NCBI GenBank assembly: GCA_017444065.1
Contig: JAFSXJ010000071.1
Location: 1 to 49,076 of the forward strand
Reading direction: 5' to 3'
Origin: Paludibacteraceae bacterium
GTDB taxonomy: Bacteria; Bacteroidota; Bacteroidia; Bacteroidales; Paludibacteraceae
DNA length: 49,076 nucleotides
In this document: piece after piece, positions 24,516-33,061 of the stretch
Position numbering within the stretch: the first letter of the stretch is position 1
Layout of the letters: each line of letters opens with the position of its first letter
The notes under the pieces: model-generated
The model's input: only the letters and a program-made list of their open reading frames with translations
Told to the model about the DNA's origin: nothing
Databases searched by the model: none
Translations under genes and position numbers: made by a program

Positions 24516-25604
24516 ATGGTAAACGGCATGGACATTCACACTGAATTTCTTCTGGAAGAGTACGACAGTCTCCGTCCTGTGCTGGAACGTATGAGCACGG
24601 TGGTTGAGGAGCTGCTCAGCAAGACCCTGCGTCAGAACGGTATTGAGGTGACCACGGTCAAGACGCGTGTCAAGACGCGTGACAGCCTTGCGGGCAAACT
24701 GGCACTCAAGGGGAGCAAGTACGCAACCATCGATGATATAACCGACCTGTTGGGTGCGCGTATCATCACGTTCTACACCGATGATGTGGACCGCATAGCC
24801 GCGATGGCGGAACGGCTCTTTGACATCGACTGGGAGAACTCCGTTGACAAGCGCCGTCTGCATCAGCTTGACAGCTTCGGCTACAACTCGCTGCACTATA
24901 TCTGCCGCCTGCCCGAGTCGCTATACAAGGATCCCGCCTTCCCGCAACTTAACACCATCCGCTTCGAGCTTCAGCTCCGCACGACCTTGCAGCACGCATG
25001 GGCGGCCATCAATCACGACACTGGCTACAAGTCCGGCGTGGAGATTCCCCGCGAGTATATGCGTCAGATGAGCCGTCTGGCGAGCCTGCTTGAATTGGCG
25101 GATGACGAGTTCAGCCGTATCCGCACCGAACTGACAGCCTACCGCCGTCGTGTGCAGCAACTGGTCAGCAGCGGTCGTCTGGACGACGTGCAGCTCGACG
25201 GCGATACCTTCGGCAACTACCTCCAGACCGAACCCTTCGATGCACTCAACAAACGTATAGCCGCGCTCAATCAGGCGGAGATACAACAGGTGCCGCTGGA
25301 TTCCTACCTGCGCGTGTTCAAGGCATTCGACTGCCGCACGCTCGGCGATGTCAACAGGCTGTTCCTCAAGTACGAAGAGGACGCTTACGCTCTGGCGCGA
25401 TACCAGCTCGGAAACACGGATATTGACATCATCTCCTCGGCGGTGGGAGTCCAGAACATCTGCATCGTGTATATCCTCCGTCAGGGTGGCGGAAAGATCG
25501 GACTGACGCGTCTGTTCAATGCCCTGAACGGTGACAATCCGCAGAATGAGCAACTGGCGGAGATAACCTTCACACAGGCATCCAACCTGCCGTTCATGAA
25601 ATAG
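24516..25604 (+). CDS. RelA/SpoT-domain protein (small alarmone synthetase-like)
   Basis: This 362-residue protein has an N-terminal (p)ppGpp-synthetase-type domain: VKTRVKTRDSLAGKL, the IDDITDLLGARIITFY segment, GYNSLHYI and FELQLRTTLQHAWAAINHD followed by GYKSG. These match the conserved residues for ATP and GTP binding and transfer in RelA/SpoT synthetase domains, and no HD hydrolase domain is present. The C-terminal 150 residues are a separate helical region with no motif I know. The start is ATG 24516 or ATG 24528. Whether it makes (p)ppGpp or another pyrophosphorylated product is not known. Its position right after STAS 2 suggests a role in the same response. Confidence 0.85.
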   Translation: MVNGMDIHTEFLLEEYDSLRPVLERMSTVVEELLSKTLRQNGIEVTTVKTRVKTRDSLAGKLALKGSKYATIDDITDLLGARIITFYTDDVDRIAAMAERLFDIDWENSVDKRRLHQLDSFGYNSLHYICRLPESLYKDPAFPQLNTIRFELQLRTTLQHAWAAINHDTGYKSGVEIPREYMRQMSRLASLLELADDEFSRIRTELTAYRRRVQQLVSSGRLDDVQLDGDTFGNYLQTEPFDALNKRIAALNQAEIQQVPLDSYLRVFKAFDCRTLGDVNRLFLKYEEDAYALARYQLGNTDIDIISSAVGVQNICIVYILRQGGGKIGLTRLFNALNGDNPQNEQLAEITFTQASNLPFMK

Positions 25605-25630
25605 ACAGCAACGCAAAAAGAAGAAAGACA

Positions 25631-25648
25631 GCAGCCAAGTTTGGCTGC
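25631..25648. repeat. Perfect GCAGCCAA palindrome upstream of the APH-like gene
   Basis: Arms GCAGCCAA and TTGGCTGC with a 2-base loop lie in the 63-base gap between two genes. They belong to the same family as 4154-4173 and 4869-4888. Confidence 0.7.
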
Positions 25649-25667
25649 TAAATGAACAACGATAATT

Positions 25668-26567
25668 ATGAAACCGATTTTAATTGATCTGAACGATTAC
25701 ATCCGCACCGGCGAAGGAGCGAACGGTGCCAGTTACAACCATAAGACCGATGCGGGCATCATGATGAAGATGTACTTCCGTAACTTCGATGCGGCAGCGC
25801 TCGAACTGGAGTTGGCGAAGAAAGTCTATGCTGCCGGCATCCCCACGCCTGAACCCGGTGACCTTGTTACGGACGGTGAGCGCATGGGGATACGTTTCCG
25901 CCGTATCGATGGTAAGAAATCCTATTCACGTGCCTGTGGCGACAATCCCGAACGGACTGAAGAGTACGCACGCGAGTTTGCGCAACTATGCAAGAAACTG
26001 CATCGAATCCATGTGGATACCACGATGTTCGAATCCGTCAAGGAGCGCCTGTACAGGATGCTGGCGAACAATCCGGATTTTACGCCGGAGCAGAAGCAGA
26101 ATCTCCATGACTACATCGCTGCTGCACCGGAGGGTGACACGGCTATTCATGGCGACCTGCAGTTCTCGAACGGCATCTTTACCGAGAAAGACGGAGTACG
26201 TACGCCATACTTCATCGACCTGGGCGACTTCTGTTACGGCTATCCGATGTTCGATGTGGGCATGGTGTATCTATGCTGCTGTCTGAACAACGAGAGTTGG
26301 ACCCTGGAGCAGTACCATATGTCCAACGCTACCGCTGCGCGGTTCTGGGATGCCTTTGCAGAAGAGTATTTCTTTGCGTCCGACAGTTCGCGCGAGTTGA
26401 TGGCATCCATCGCCAAGGAGGCAGGCAAACCCGCTTCGGATATCACATTGGAGGATGTGATGCGGCAGGTGAAGATCTACGCCGGACTGAAGACCATCAT
26501 GATTGAGCGCGACACCCACTGCCCCATGCCACAGTTCCGTGCCATGCTCGAAGGAACCGTCTATTAA
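25668..26567 (+). CDS. APH-like phosphotransferase (TIGR02172-type)
   Basis: This 299-residue soluble kinase-fold protein has the catalytic loop AIHGDLQFSNGIF (Brenner motif HGDLxxxN) and the metal-binding FIDLGDFCYGYPMFDVG. It fits the APH/choline-kinase superfamily and most resembles the TIGR02172 paralogues first defined in Fibrobacter. The substrate is unknown; antibiotic resistance should not be assumed. It is separated from the RelA/SpoT-like gene by 63 bases with a palindrome and is followed by a 361-base gap. The ATP-binding N-lobe is short (GASYNHKTDAGIMMKMYF). Confidence 0.85.
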   Translation: MKPILIDLNDYIRTGEGANGASYNHKTDAGIMMKMYFRNFDAAALELELAKKVYAAGIPTPEPGDLVTDGERMGIRFRRIDGKKSYSRACGDNPERTEEYAREFAQLCKKLHRIHVDTTMFESVKERLYRMLANNPDFTPEQKQNLHDYIAAAPEGDTAIHGDLQFSNGIFTEKDGVRTPYFIDLGDFCYGYPMFDVGMVYLCCCLNNESWTLEQYHMSNATAARFWDAFAEEYFFASDSSRELMASIAKEAGKPASDITLEDVMRQVKIYAGLKTIMIERDTHCPMPQFRAMLEGTVY

Positions 26568-26928
26568 TGCCGTGCGTTCCTCAGCCAGACTGTGAAAGAT
26601 AAACTTTTGCGATGAGGAATATGGCGCATGAAGCAGGGAATGCATAGGACGTGCGTAGTACTTACCCTCTACAATCCATAACGAATCACTAAGAAATATA
26701 TAACGAACAACTAACGCTCGCCTGCGGCAAATTGTGCTACCTATATAAAAAATGCATTGCACTATTTGCACTATCTGCACTATCGGCGGTGAAAGTGCAG
26801 ATAGTGCAAGGCGAATTTGATTAAGCACAAATAATCCGGCATGGTCTGACGGAAGAGGAGATAAAGATAATAGAGGGATAAAACAAAACACACTGCACAA
26901 AATAATTCTAAAAAGATAAATACTGAAT
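26568..26928. other. 361-base gap with triple GCACTAT repeat and 15-bp hairpin
   Basis: No gene is seen. The gap holds three successive copies of the word tGCACTATyt (about 26756-26783) and a perfect inverted repeat: arms TTGCACTATCTGCAC (26766-26780) and its complement (26795-26809) with a 14-base loop. No T-run follows, so termination is uncertain. No consensus promoter is visible before the cytidylate-kinase-like gene. The sequence after the hairpin is AT-rich. Confidence 0.6.
26766..26809. repeat. 15-base-pair perfect inverted repeat
   Basis: The left arm is itself built from the GCACTAT tandem words, and the right arm is its exact complement. It could form an RNA hairpin in the leader of the cytidylate-kinase-like gene or act as a protein-binding site. 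Confidence 0.8.
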
Positions 26929-27564
26929 ATGGATAACAAGTTTATTATCACTATCGGGCGAGAGTTCGGTACCGGCGGACGCCGCATCGCACAGGAGTTG
27001 GGCAGGCTGCTCAACGTCAAAGTGTATGACAGCAAGCTTCTCGACGCATTGAAAGAGAAGTACAACCTCACCCAGGAGGAGATGGACCGCATCCGTGCGC
27101 ACAAGCAGAACTGGTGGGATGACTTCACGAAGTTCTACCAGCAGGCACAGATATGGGCAAACCGTCCGTACTACGAGGCGGTGCCGGTTCCACAGGTGAC
27201 ATCCGAACTGCTGTACGAAGAGGAAGAATGTATCCTCAAGGCACTGGCGGAAAAAGAGTCGTGCGTCATTCTCGGTCGTACGGGCTTTCATATCTTCCGC
27301 GATAACCCGGATGCGCTGAAGGTGTTCCTGATTGCCGACAAGCCTTATCGTCGCGACAAGGTGGCTCGACGCGAGAACATCAACGAAGGCAGTGCAGACC
27401 TGCTCATCAATAAGGTGGATGAGGCGCGCGAGACGTTCACGCGGTCGTTCAGCGGCAAGAGCCGTTATGAGGCACACAACTATGACCTGGTGATCAATGT
27501 TACGCGGCTTGCCCCCGAGCAGGTGGCGAAGATGATTGCCGAGTGCCTTAAGAACAGAAAATGA
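26929..27564 (+). CDS. Cytidylate kinase-like family protein
   Basis: This 211-residue P-loop kinase of the Cytidylate_kin2 type has the nucleotide loop GREFGTGGRRIA at residues 10-21, a LID-like RRDKVARRENINE segment and NYDLVINVTRLAPEQV near the end, typical of this family. True CMP kinase motifs are only partly kept, so the substrate is uncertain. It overlaps the tyrosine phosphatase gene by 4 bases (ATGA), so these two are translationally coupled. They follow the signalling/NRPS genes and may be a separate transcript because of the 361-base gap. Confidence 0.88.
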   Translation: MDNKFIITIGREFGTGGRRIAQELGRLLNVKVYDSKLLDALKEKYNLTQEEMDRIRAHKQNWWDDFTKFYQQAQIWANRPYYEAVPVPQVTSELLYEEEECILKALAEKESCVILGRTGFHIFRDNPDALKVFLIADKPYRRDKVARRENINEGSADLLINKVDEARETFTRSFSGKSRYEAHNYDLVINVTRLAPEQVAKMIAECLKNRK

Positions 27565-28361
27565 CAGTTGATTTTGACAATATCGTCAACGCCCGTGACC
27601 TTGGCGGACTGATTGGTCATGAGGGACGCCGAGTGCGCAGCGGCATGCTGCTGCGTACAGCGCACCTGCACGATGCCACCGACGCCGACATACGCCGGCT
27701 GCGTGACGATTATCACCTCAGGCGTGTGTTCGACTTCCGGTCGCTGGGCGAGGCGCAGTTTCTGCCTGACCGTGAGGTGGAGGGAGCAACGCACCACCTG
27801 TTGCCGACCATCGACCTGAGTGAGGAGCGCATCAGCGGTCAGGCTATACCGCAGGAGGCGTTCCTGGACCTGGAGAACCATATTGTCAATTTCTCGTTCT
27901 ACCCCGAGGTGCAAGCTATGGCGGCGGACATGTACCCTTCGCTCATCCGCAGCGAGTACTCACAACTACAGTACGCCACGTTCCTCAGATTGATAATCGA
28001 GACGCCCGACGGAGGTGTGCTGTGGCACTGCTTTCAGGGCAAGGACCGCACCGGCTGGGGTGCAGCCTTCATCCTGTCGGCACTGGGTGTGGACCGCGAC
28101 ACCATTATCGAAGATTTCGACCGCTCCAACGACGCGTACCGCAGTCTGGTGGCGCGACTCAACCATGATATTCTTGCCCGTGGCGGCGGTGAAGCTGAGA
28201 TGGATGTGGTGCAGGCGTTCATGGGCGTAAGTACAAAAAACTTCCGCCTCACCCTCGGCCTGATTGACCGTGAGTTCGGCGGAATGACCGAATATCTTCA
28301 GAACCAGCTCTTCCTCACCCGTGACGACATCCGGTTGTTGCGGAAGAGGTACTTGTGTTAG
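27561..28361 (+). CDS. Tyrosine-protein phosphatase (Y_phosphatase3-like)
   Basis: This 266-residue protein has the cysteine-phosphatase P-loop HCFQGKDRTGWGAAFIL, with Cys157 and Arg163 as nucleophile and phosphate-binding residues, and the N-terminal NARDLGG and VFDFRSLGEAQFLP motifs typical of bacterial phosphotyrosine/phosphoinositide phosphatases. No signal peptide is seen, so it is cytoplasmic. It overlaps the upstream kinase-like gene by ATGA. The 3' end faces the ABC transporter gene with a 7-base gap and no terminator. Confidence 0.9.
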   Translation: MTVDFDNIVNARDLGGLIGHEGRRVRSGMLLRTAHLHDATDADIRRLRDDYHLRRVFDFRSLGEAQFLPDREVEGATHHLLPTIDLSEERISGQAIPQEAFLDLENHIVNFSFYPEVQAMAADMYPSLIRSEYSQLQYATFLRLIIETPDGGVLWHCFQGKDRTGWGAAFILSALGVDRDTIIEDFDRSNDAYRSLVARLNHDILARGGGEAEMDVVQAFMGVSTKNFRLTLGLIDREFGGMTEYLQNQLFLTRDDIRLLRKRYLC

Positions 28362-28368
28362 CGGAAGT

Positions 28369-30237
28369 TCACTCTTTCATTTCCTGCATCTCTACAAGGC
28401 GGCGGTAATAGCCGCCTTGTTTGATTAGCTGGTCATGACGTCCCTGCTCAACGATGCGTCCCTCATGCAGTACGCAGATGAGGTCAGCGTGCCGAATGGT
28501 GCTCAGCCGGTGGGCGATGACGAGCGTCGTGCGGTCACGCATGAGTTGTTCGAGTGCCTGCTGAACGAGCGTCTCTGACTCGCTGTCAAGCGCCGATGTT
28601 GCTTCGTCGAGCAGCAGGATCGGCGGATTCTTCAATATGGCACGAGCGATGCTGATGCGTTGTCGTTGCCCGCCTGACAGACGCGAACCGCGGTCACCTA
28701 TGCCCGTCTGATAGCCGTCAGGCATGGCGGAGATGAACTCATGGGCGTTGGCAATGCGTGCCGCCCGTTCGACCGCCTCAGACCAAGTCATCCCGTCCGG
28801 CGCTGGTTGATAGGTGTCCACGCCGAAGGTGATATTGTTGTAAATGGTGTCGTTGAACAGGATAGCGTCCTGATTGACGTACCCGATGAGTTCGCGCAGG
28901 TCACGCAACCGCAGCCGGCGGATATTGGTGCCGTCAATCAGTATCTGTCCGGCCTGTACATCGTAGAACCTCGGCAACAGGTCTGCCAGAGTCGTCTTGC
29001 CGCTGCCTGACTGTCCGACCAGTGCGACGATCTGCCCCTTGCGGATGGTGAGGTCGATATCCTGCAGCACCGTGCGCCGTGCATCGTAGCTGAAGGTCAC
29101 ATGTTCATAGCTGATGCTGTCGCTGAACTCTTTGATTGGGCGTGCATCTTCGTCTTCGATGATGTTCGGCTGCGTATCCAGTACCTTGTCGATACGCTCC
29201 AGCGACGCCAATCCTTTGCGGATGGAGTAGCCGGCACGGCTGAGGTCCTTGGCAGGATTGATAATCGAGTAGAAGATAATCAGGTAATAGATGAATGTCG
29301 CGGCATCGATGGTGCTGTGGTTGCCCAAGATAAGTATACCTCCGAACCATAGAATGACGGCGATGAGCGTCGTGCCGAGGAACTCCGATACAGGATGTGC
29401 AAGGTAATATCGCCGGTTGATACGGTTGAACGTCCGGCGCGTGGCATCAATCAGCCGGTAGAAACGCTCCCGTAGTTTGTCCTCGGCATTGAACGCCTTC
29501 ACCACGCGCAAGCCAGACAGGGTCTCCTCCATCTGACTCAGAATGTCGGCGTTCTGCTCCTGCCCCTGTTTGGATGCGCGTTTCAGGTTGCGGCCGATAC
29601 GTCCGATCAGCAGTCCGGCTATAGGCAGCAGGATAAGCACGAACAAGGTCAGTTGCCAACTGATAACAAACAGGGTCAGCAGGTAGATAGTAATCATTAT
29701 CGGGTCCTTGAACAACACGTCAAGGGCGGACATGATACTGGCTTCCACCTCGTTCACGTCGTTGGTCATGCGCGAGAGTATATCCCCTTTCCGCTCCTGC
29801 GTGAAGTACCCGAGCGGCAGGCTGACCACCTTGTCGTACAGTTGTCGCCTCAGGTCACGCAGCACACCTGTCCGCAGCGGTACCATGTAGTAGTTCGCCA
29901 GCCAGGCGGTCAGGCATTTGAGTCCGGTCATCAAGGCAAGGAACAGTCCCAACCATGCCAGCATAGTGCCTCCGCCACGCTGCGCTATCTGTTCGCTAAG
30001 CAGGTAATAGAGGTTGCCCTTGGCTGCGCCAAGCCACTGCTCCAGACCGCTGACGGTACTCAGGTCCACATATGTCGTGTCCACCTGACTGATGCCGAAC
30101 AGGATCCGCAGCACGGGGATGATCGCCGCGAACGAGAACAGCGACAAGATGGTTGACTGCAGGTTGAACAGCAGGTTCAATCCTACCAGCCACTTGTAGG
30201 GTGCGGCAAATCGGCGTATGAGACGAATGAAGGTCAT
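28369..30237 (-). CDS. ABC exporter, fused membrane and ATPase domains (MsbA-like)
   Basis: This 622-residue half-transporter starts at ATG 30237 (MTFIRLIRRFAAPYKWLVGL); longer in-frame starts lie inside lpxK. Six transmembrane helices fill residues 1-330, with the coupling region GDILSRMTNDVNEVEASI. The ATPase domain has Walker A GQSGSGKTT, Q-loop YVNQDAILFNDT, signature LSGGQRQRISIARAIL, Walker B ILLLDEATSALD and the H-loop VIAHRLSTIRHADL. Adjacency to lpxK suggests the lipid A flippase MsbA, but the protein type also covers other exporters. It is the last gene of a minus-strand run, 13 bases after lpxK. Confidence 0.92.
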   Translation of the reverse strand: MTFIRLIRRFAAPYKWLVGLNLLFNLQSTILSLFSFAAIIPVLRILFGISQVDTTYVDLSTVSGLEQWLGAAKGNLYYLLSEQIAQRGGGTMLAWLGLFLALMTGLKCLTAWLANYYMVPLRTGVLRDLRRQLYDKVVSLPLGYFTQERKGDILSRMTNDVNEVEASIMSALDVLFKDPIMITIYLLTLFVISWQLTLFVLILLPIAGLLIGRIGRNLKRASKQGQEQNADILSQMEETLSGLRVVKAFNAEDKLRERFYRLIDATRRTFNRINRRYYLAHPVSEFLGTTLIAVILWFGGILILGNHSTIDAATFIYYLIIFYSIINPAKDLSRAGYSIRKGLASLERIDKVLDTQPNIIEDEDARPIKEFSDSISYEHVTFSYDARRTVLQDIDLTIRKGQIVALVGQSGSGKTTLADLLPRFYDVQAGQILIDGTNIRRLRLRDLRELIGYVNQDAILFNDTIYNNITFGVDTYQPAPDGMTWSEAVERAARIANAHEFISAMPDGYQTGIGDRGSRLSGGQRQRISIARAILKNPPILLLDEATSALDSESETLVQQALEQLMRDRTTLVIAHRLSTIRHADLICVLHEGRIVEQGRHDQLIKQGGYYRRLVEMQEMKE

Positions 30238-30250
30238 GGACGATGAGTGA

Positions 30251-31279
30251 TTAATGTTTGCTGTTTCCTTGTTTATGCAGGCTCTCACGGGCATATGCCA
30301 GTACATCTTCATCGAAGGTATGTGCTTCCTTGTCGATGGTGAAGCGCATGGGTTGAACGAGTAGCGGCTTGCCCAATTGTTCCTCGATGTCGGTCTGACG
30401 GATGCGTTGCAGGTCTTTTTCGGTCGTAATGACGCAGTCGCATTGCTCAGCACGCTGCAGGATAGTCTTGACATCGGCCGGTGTGAAGCGATGGTGGTCA
30501 GGGTAGGTGAGAACCTCCGCTTGCGGATAGGTGGTGCGTATGTGCTCAATCAGGTACTCCGGTCGGGCGATGCTCGTCAGCACCAGCGGTACGCCCTTGA
30601 CCTGCACTTCCGCATATTGCACGCGTGAGAAGTACAGGCGCTGGAACGTAGCGAGGCGCAGACTGTTGTCCACCACACGTTTGTCAATCGGTCGGAGTGA
30701 GTCAGGACACTTGGTCACTACTACGATGTTCACCTTTGATGCGCGGTACGGTATATCGCGCAAGGTGCCCCAGGGCAGCAGGTGGTCGTGCACATACAGC
30801 CGGTCGTATGCGGTGAGCAGGATATTCAGCCCGCAGACGATAGCGCGGTGTTGGAAGGCGTCGTCCAGCAGGATGATATCCGGATGAGCAGGCATCTTCT
30901 GGATGCGCTTGATAGCACTCACTCTGTCCTCGCACACGGTCACAAGCACGTCGGGGAACTTCGTATGTATCTGCATCGCCTCGTCACCGATTGTGTCGGC
31001 TGTGGCATGTGCATCAGCCACGATGAATCCTCGCGTCCGGCGTTTGTACCCTCTCGACAGGACGCCTACGGAGTAGTTATGGCTTTGCAGCAGACGGATG
31101 AGGTACTCCACCATCGGCGTCTTGCCTGTTCCGCCCACGGCGATGTTCCCCACGCATATGGTGGGAATAGACGGCTCGTACTTCGGCAAGACATGCTCGT
31201 CGTACAGCAGGTGCCGCAGGGCTATCACGCCACCATAGGCGGCAGCCAACGGAGCAGCTATCCATCGCCGGTTACTCAT
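30251..31279 (-). CDS. lpxK: LpxK, tetraacyldisaccharide 4'-kinase
   Basis: LpxK phosphorylates the 4' position of the lipid A disaccharide at the inner membrane. The 342-residue protein has an N-terminal membrane-associated helix, the P-loop VGNIAVGGTGKTPM with GGTGKT at 49-54, SRGYKRRTRGF, DDAFQHRAI (typical LpxK DDGFQH-type motif) and TTEKDLQRIR. It is located between sppA (21 bases) and the ABC exporter. Confidence 0.95.
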   Translation of the reverse strand: MSNRRWIAAPLAAAYGGVIALRHLLYDEHVLPKYEPSIPTICVGNIAVGGTGKTPMVEYLIRLLQSHNYSVGVLSRGYKRRTRGFIVADAHATADTIGDEAMQIHTKFPDVLVTVCEDRVSAIKRIQKMPAHPDIILLDDAFQHRAIVCGLNILLTAYDRLYVHDHLLPWGTLRDIPYRASKVNIVVVTKCPDSLRPIDKRVVDNSLRLATFQRLYFSRVQYAEVQVKGVPLVLTSIARPEYLIEHIRTTYPQAEVLTYPDHHRFTPADVKTILQRAEQCDCVITTEKDLQRIRQTDIEEQLGKPLLVQPMRFTIDKEAHTFDEDVLAYARESLHKQGNSKH

Positions 31280-31300
31280 CTCAAAACCCTAAACTCTCAA

Positions 31301-33058
31301 CTACTTAATCTCCACCGGCTCCATCATCATCAGTACATGCGGCTCCTTGGCAAGTACCTTCAGTCGGGCAATCAGTTTCTCCTCGTCGGACTGCTCGCCG
31401 GTGAGCATCTGCATCAGTTCTTCTATCGGGTCTTTCTTCTCGGGATAGTAGTTGATGTCGTAGCTCTCAATACTTGCCAGTGCAGCGGCTTTGTTGATGG
31501 CGTCCTCAATGTTACCCAGGCTATCCACCAGCCCGATGCCGATGGCGTCTTTGCCCAGCCATACGCGCCCTTCGGCAATCTTCTTGATGTCGTCCTGCGT
31601 CATCTTGCGCCCATCGGCACAACGGCGTGTAAACAGGTCGTAACCGCGCTCAATAGTGGCTTGCATCATTGCCTGCTCCTCGTCGTCCATGCCGTTGGTG
31701 ATCATCGTCGCCTCCATCAGCGAGTGCTTGTGTGTGCTGATGCCGTCCACGTCCAGACCGATCTTCTCGCGGAGCTTCTTCACGTTCGGTATCGTGCCGA
31801 AGATGCCGATTGAGCCGGTAAGGGTTGTCGGCTCGGCATAGATGTAGTCGGCTGCGCAGGAGATATAGTATCCTCCTGATGCTGCGTAGTCACCCATCGA
31901 AACGACGACAGGCAGCCCTTTGGCTTGCAGGGTCTTCACTCCGTGCCATATCTCCTCGCTGGCGTCGGCACTGCCGCCCGGACTGTTCACGCGGAACACA
32001 ACGGCCTTGACTTGGTCATCCTTGGCTATCTCTTTCACTTGCTTGATGATTCCCTTGGCGGTTATTCCGTCTGTGGCTCCATCGTTCTGGATGTTCCCTT
32101 CGGCATAGAGCACGGCTATACGGTTGGGTGATTTGGCTTTCGGACGCTCCACTTGTGCAAGTTTGCCGGTGCTCATCAGTTTGTAGTCCTTCGAGCCGCT
32201 CATGACGCGCAGCACCTCGTCCATGTCTTCACGGTAGATGAGTGTGTCAGCCAGTTTGTAAGCTACATATTTGTCCGGTTGCTGGATACCCATGTACTCG
32301 TCGGCGTAGCGGTCAAGGTCAGCCTCGCTTATCTGGCGCGAAGCGCTGACAGCTGCGCGGTACTCCTCCCATATGCCTTGCAGGTAGAGCATCGTCTGCT
32401 GCTTGTCTGCTTCGGACATCGAGGTGCGGAAGAACGGTTCCACGGCACTCTTGAACGTGCCGACCTTCAATATCTGCATCTCTACGCCGACTTTCTCCAT
32501 CAGACGGGTGAAGTACATCTTCTGCGCCAACAGACCGTGCCAGCCGATGGTTGCCGTCGGGTTCAGGTATATCTTGTCGGCAGCGGTGGCTACATAGTAG
32601 TTCGTGGCGTTGTAGTGGTCCGAATAGGCGATAATCCACTTGCCCGAACGCTGCTTGAACTGCTGCAAGCGGTCGCGGATAGCCTTCGCCGATGCGGGCA
32701 TCATCGACATGCTGCCGCCGTACAGGTAGATGCCTTTCACCTTCTCGTTGGTCTCGGCAAGACGGATATTGTCCAGTATCTGGTCCAGACCGACAGCCTG
32801 TGTCTGACCATAGCCCGGCACGTCGCTGAGCATGTCAGCGAACGGATTGGATTCCTGTCCCTGCTCAATCAGTTGGCCGGATAACTCCAGTTTGTATACA
32901 CTGTAATCGTCAAGTTTGACGTTCGATGAGGAAAACATATCCCCTAACATCAGACCAAGCAGGAAACTCAGTCCGAAATAGATTGCCAGACCAATCAGGC
33001 AACCGCGCAGGCAACCGCCACGACGTTGCTGTTGTCCGTTGTTTGAAATAATTTGCAT
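31301..33058 (-). CDS. sppA: SppA, signal peptide peptidase (67K type)
   Basis: SppA degrades cleaved signal peptides at the periplasmic face of the inner membrane. The 585-residue protein has one transmembrane helix (about 18-40, after the CLRGCLIG stretch) and two tandem S49 domains. The catalytic Lys203 lies in VGTFKSAVEPF of the first domain and the nucleophile Ser394 in GDYAASGGYYIS of the second, as expected for the full-length form. RVNSPGG is also conserved. It lies 3 bases after rnhB. Confidence 0.95.
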   Translation of the reverse strand: MQIISNNGQQQRRGGCLRGCLIGLAIYFGLSFLLGLMLGDMFSSSNVKLDDYSVYKLELSGQLIEQGQESNPFADMLSDVPGYGQTQAVGLDQILDNIRLAETNEKVKGIYLYGGSMSMMPASAKAIRDRLQQFKQRSGKWIIAYSDHYNATNYYVATAADKIYLNPTATIGWHGLLAQKMYFTRLMEKVGVEMQILKVGTFKSAVEPFFRTSMSEADKQQTMLYLQGIWEEYRAAVSASRQISEADLDRYADEYMGIQQPDKYVAYKLADTLIYREDMDEVLRVMSGSKDYKLMSTGKLAQVERPKAKSPNRIAVLYAEGNIQNDGATDGITAKGIIKQVKEIAKDDQVKAVVFRVNSPGGSADASEEIWHGVKTLQAKGLPVVVSMGDYAASGGYYISCAADYIYAEPTTLTGSIGIFGTIPNVKKLREKIGLDVDGISTHKHSLMEATMITNGMDDEEQAMMQATIERGYDLFTRRCADGRKMTQDDIKKIAEGRVWLGKDAIGIGLVDSLGNIEDAINKAAALASIESYDINYYPEKKDPIEELMQMLTGEQSDEEKLIARLKVLAKEPHVLMMMEPVEIK

Positions 33059-33061
33059 TGT

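Noticed and set aside
25668-26567. Phosphopantetheinyl transferase or antibiotic-resistance kinase for the NRPS cluster
   Set aside because: Motifs are those of the APH fold (HGDLxxxN, DLGD), not of a phosphopantetheinyl transferase, and nothing supports an antibiotic as substrate.
26271-27128. 285-codon minus-strand frame across the 26.6-26.9 kb gap
   Set aside because: It covers the ends of two real plus-strand genes and the hairpin gap, and has no promoter or recognisable domain.
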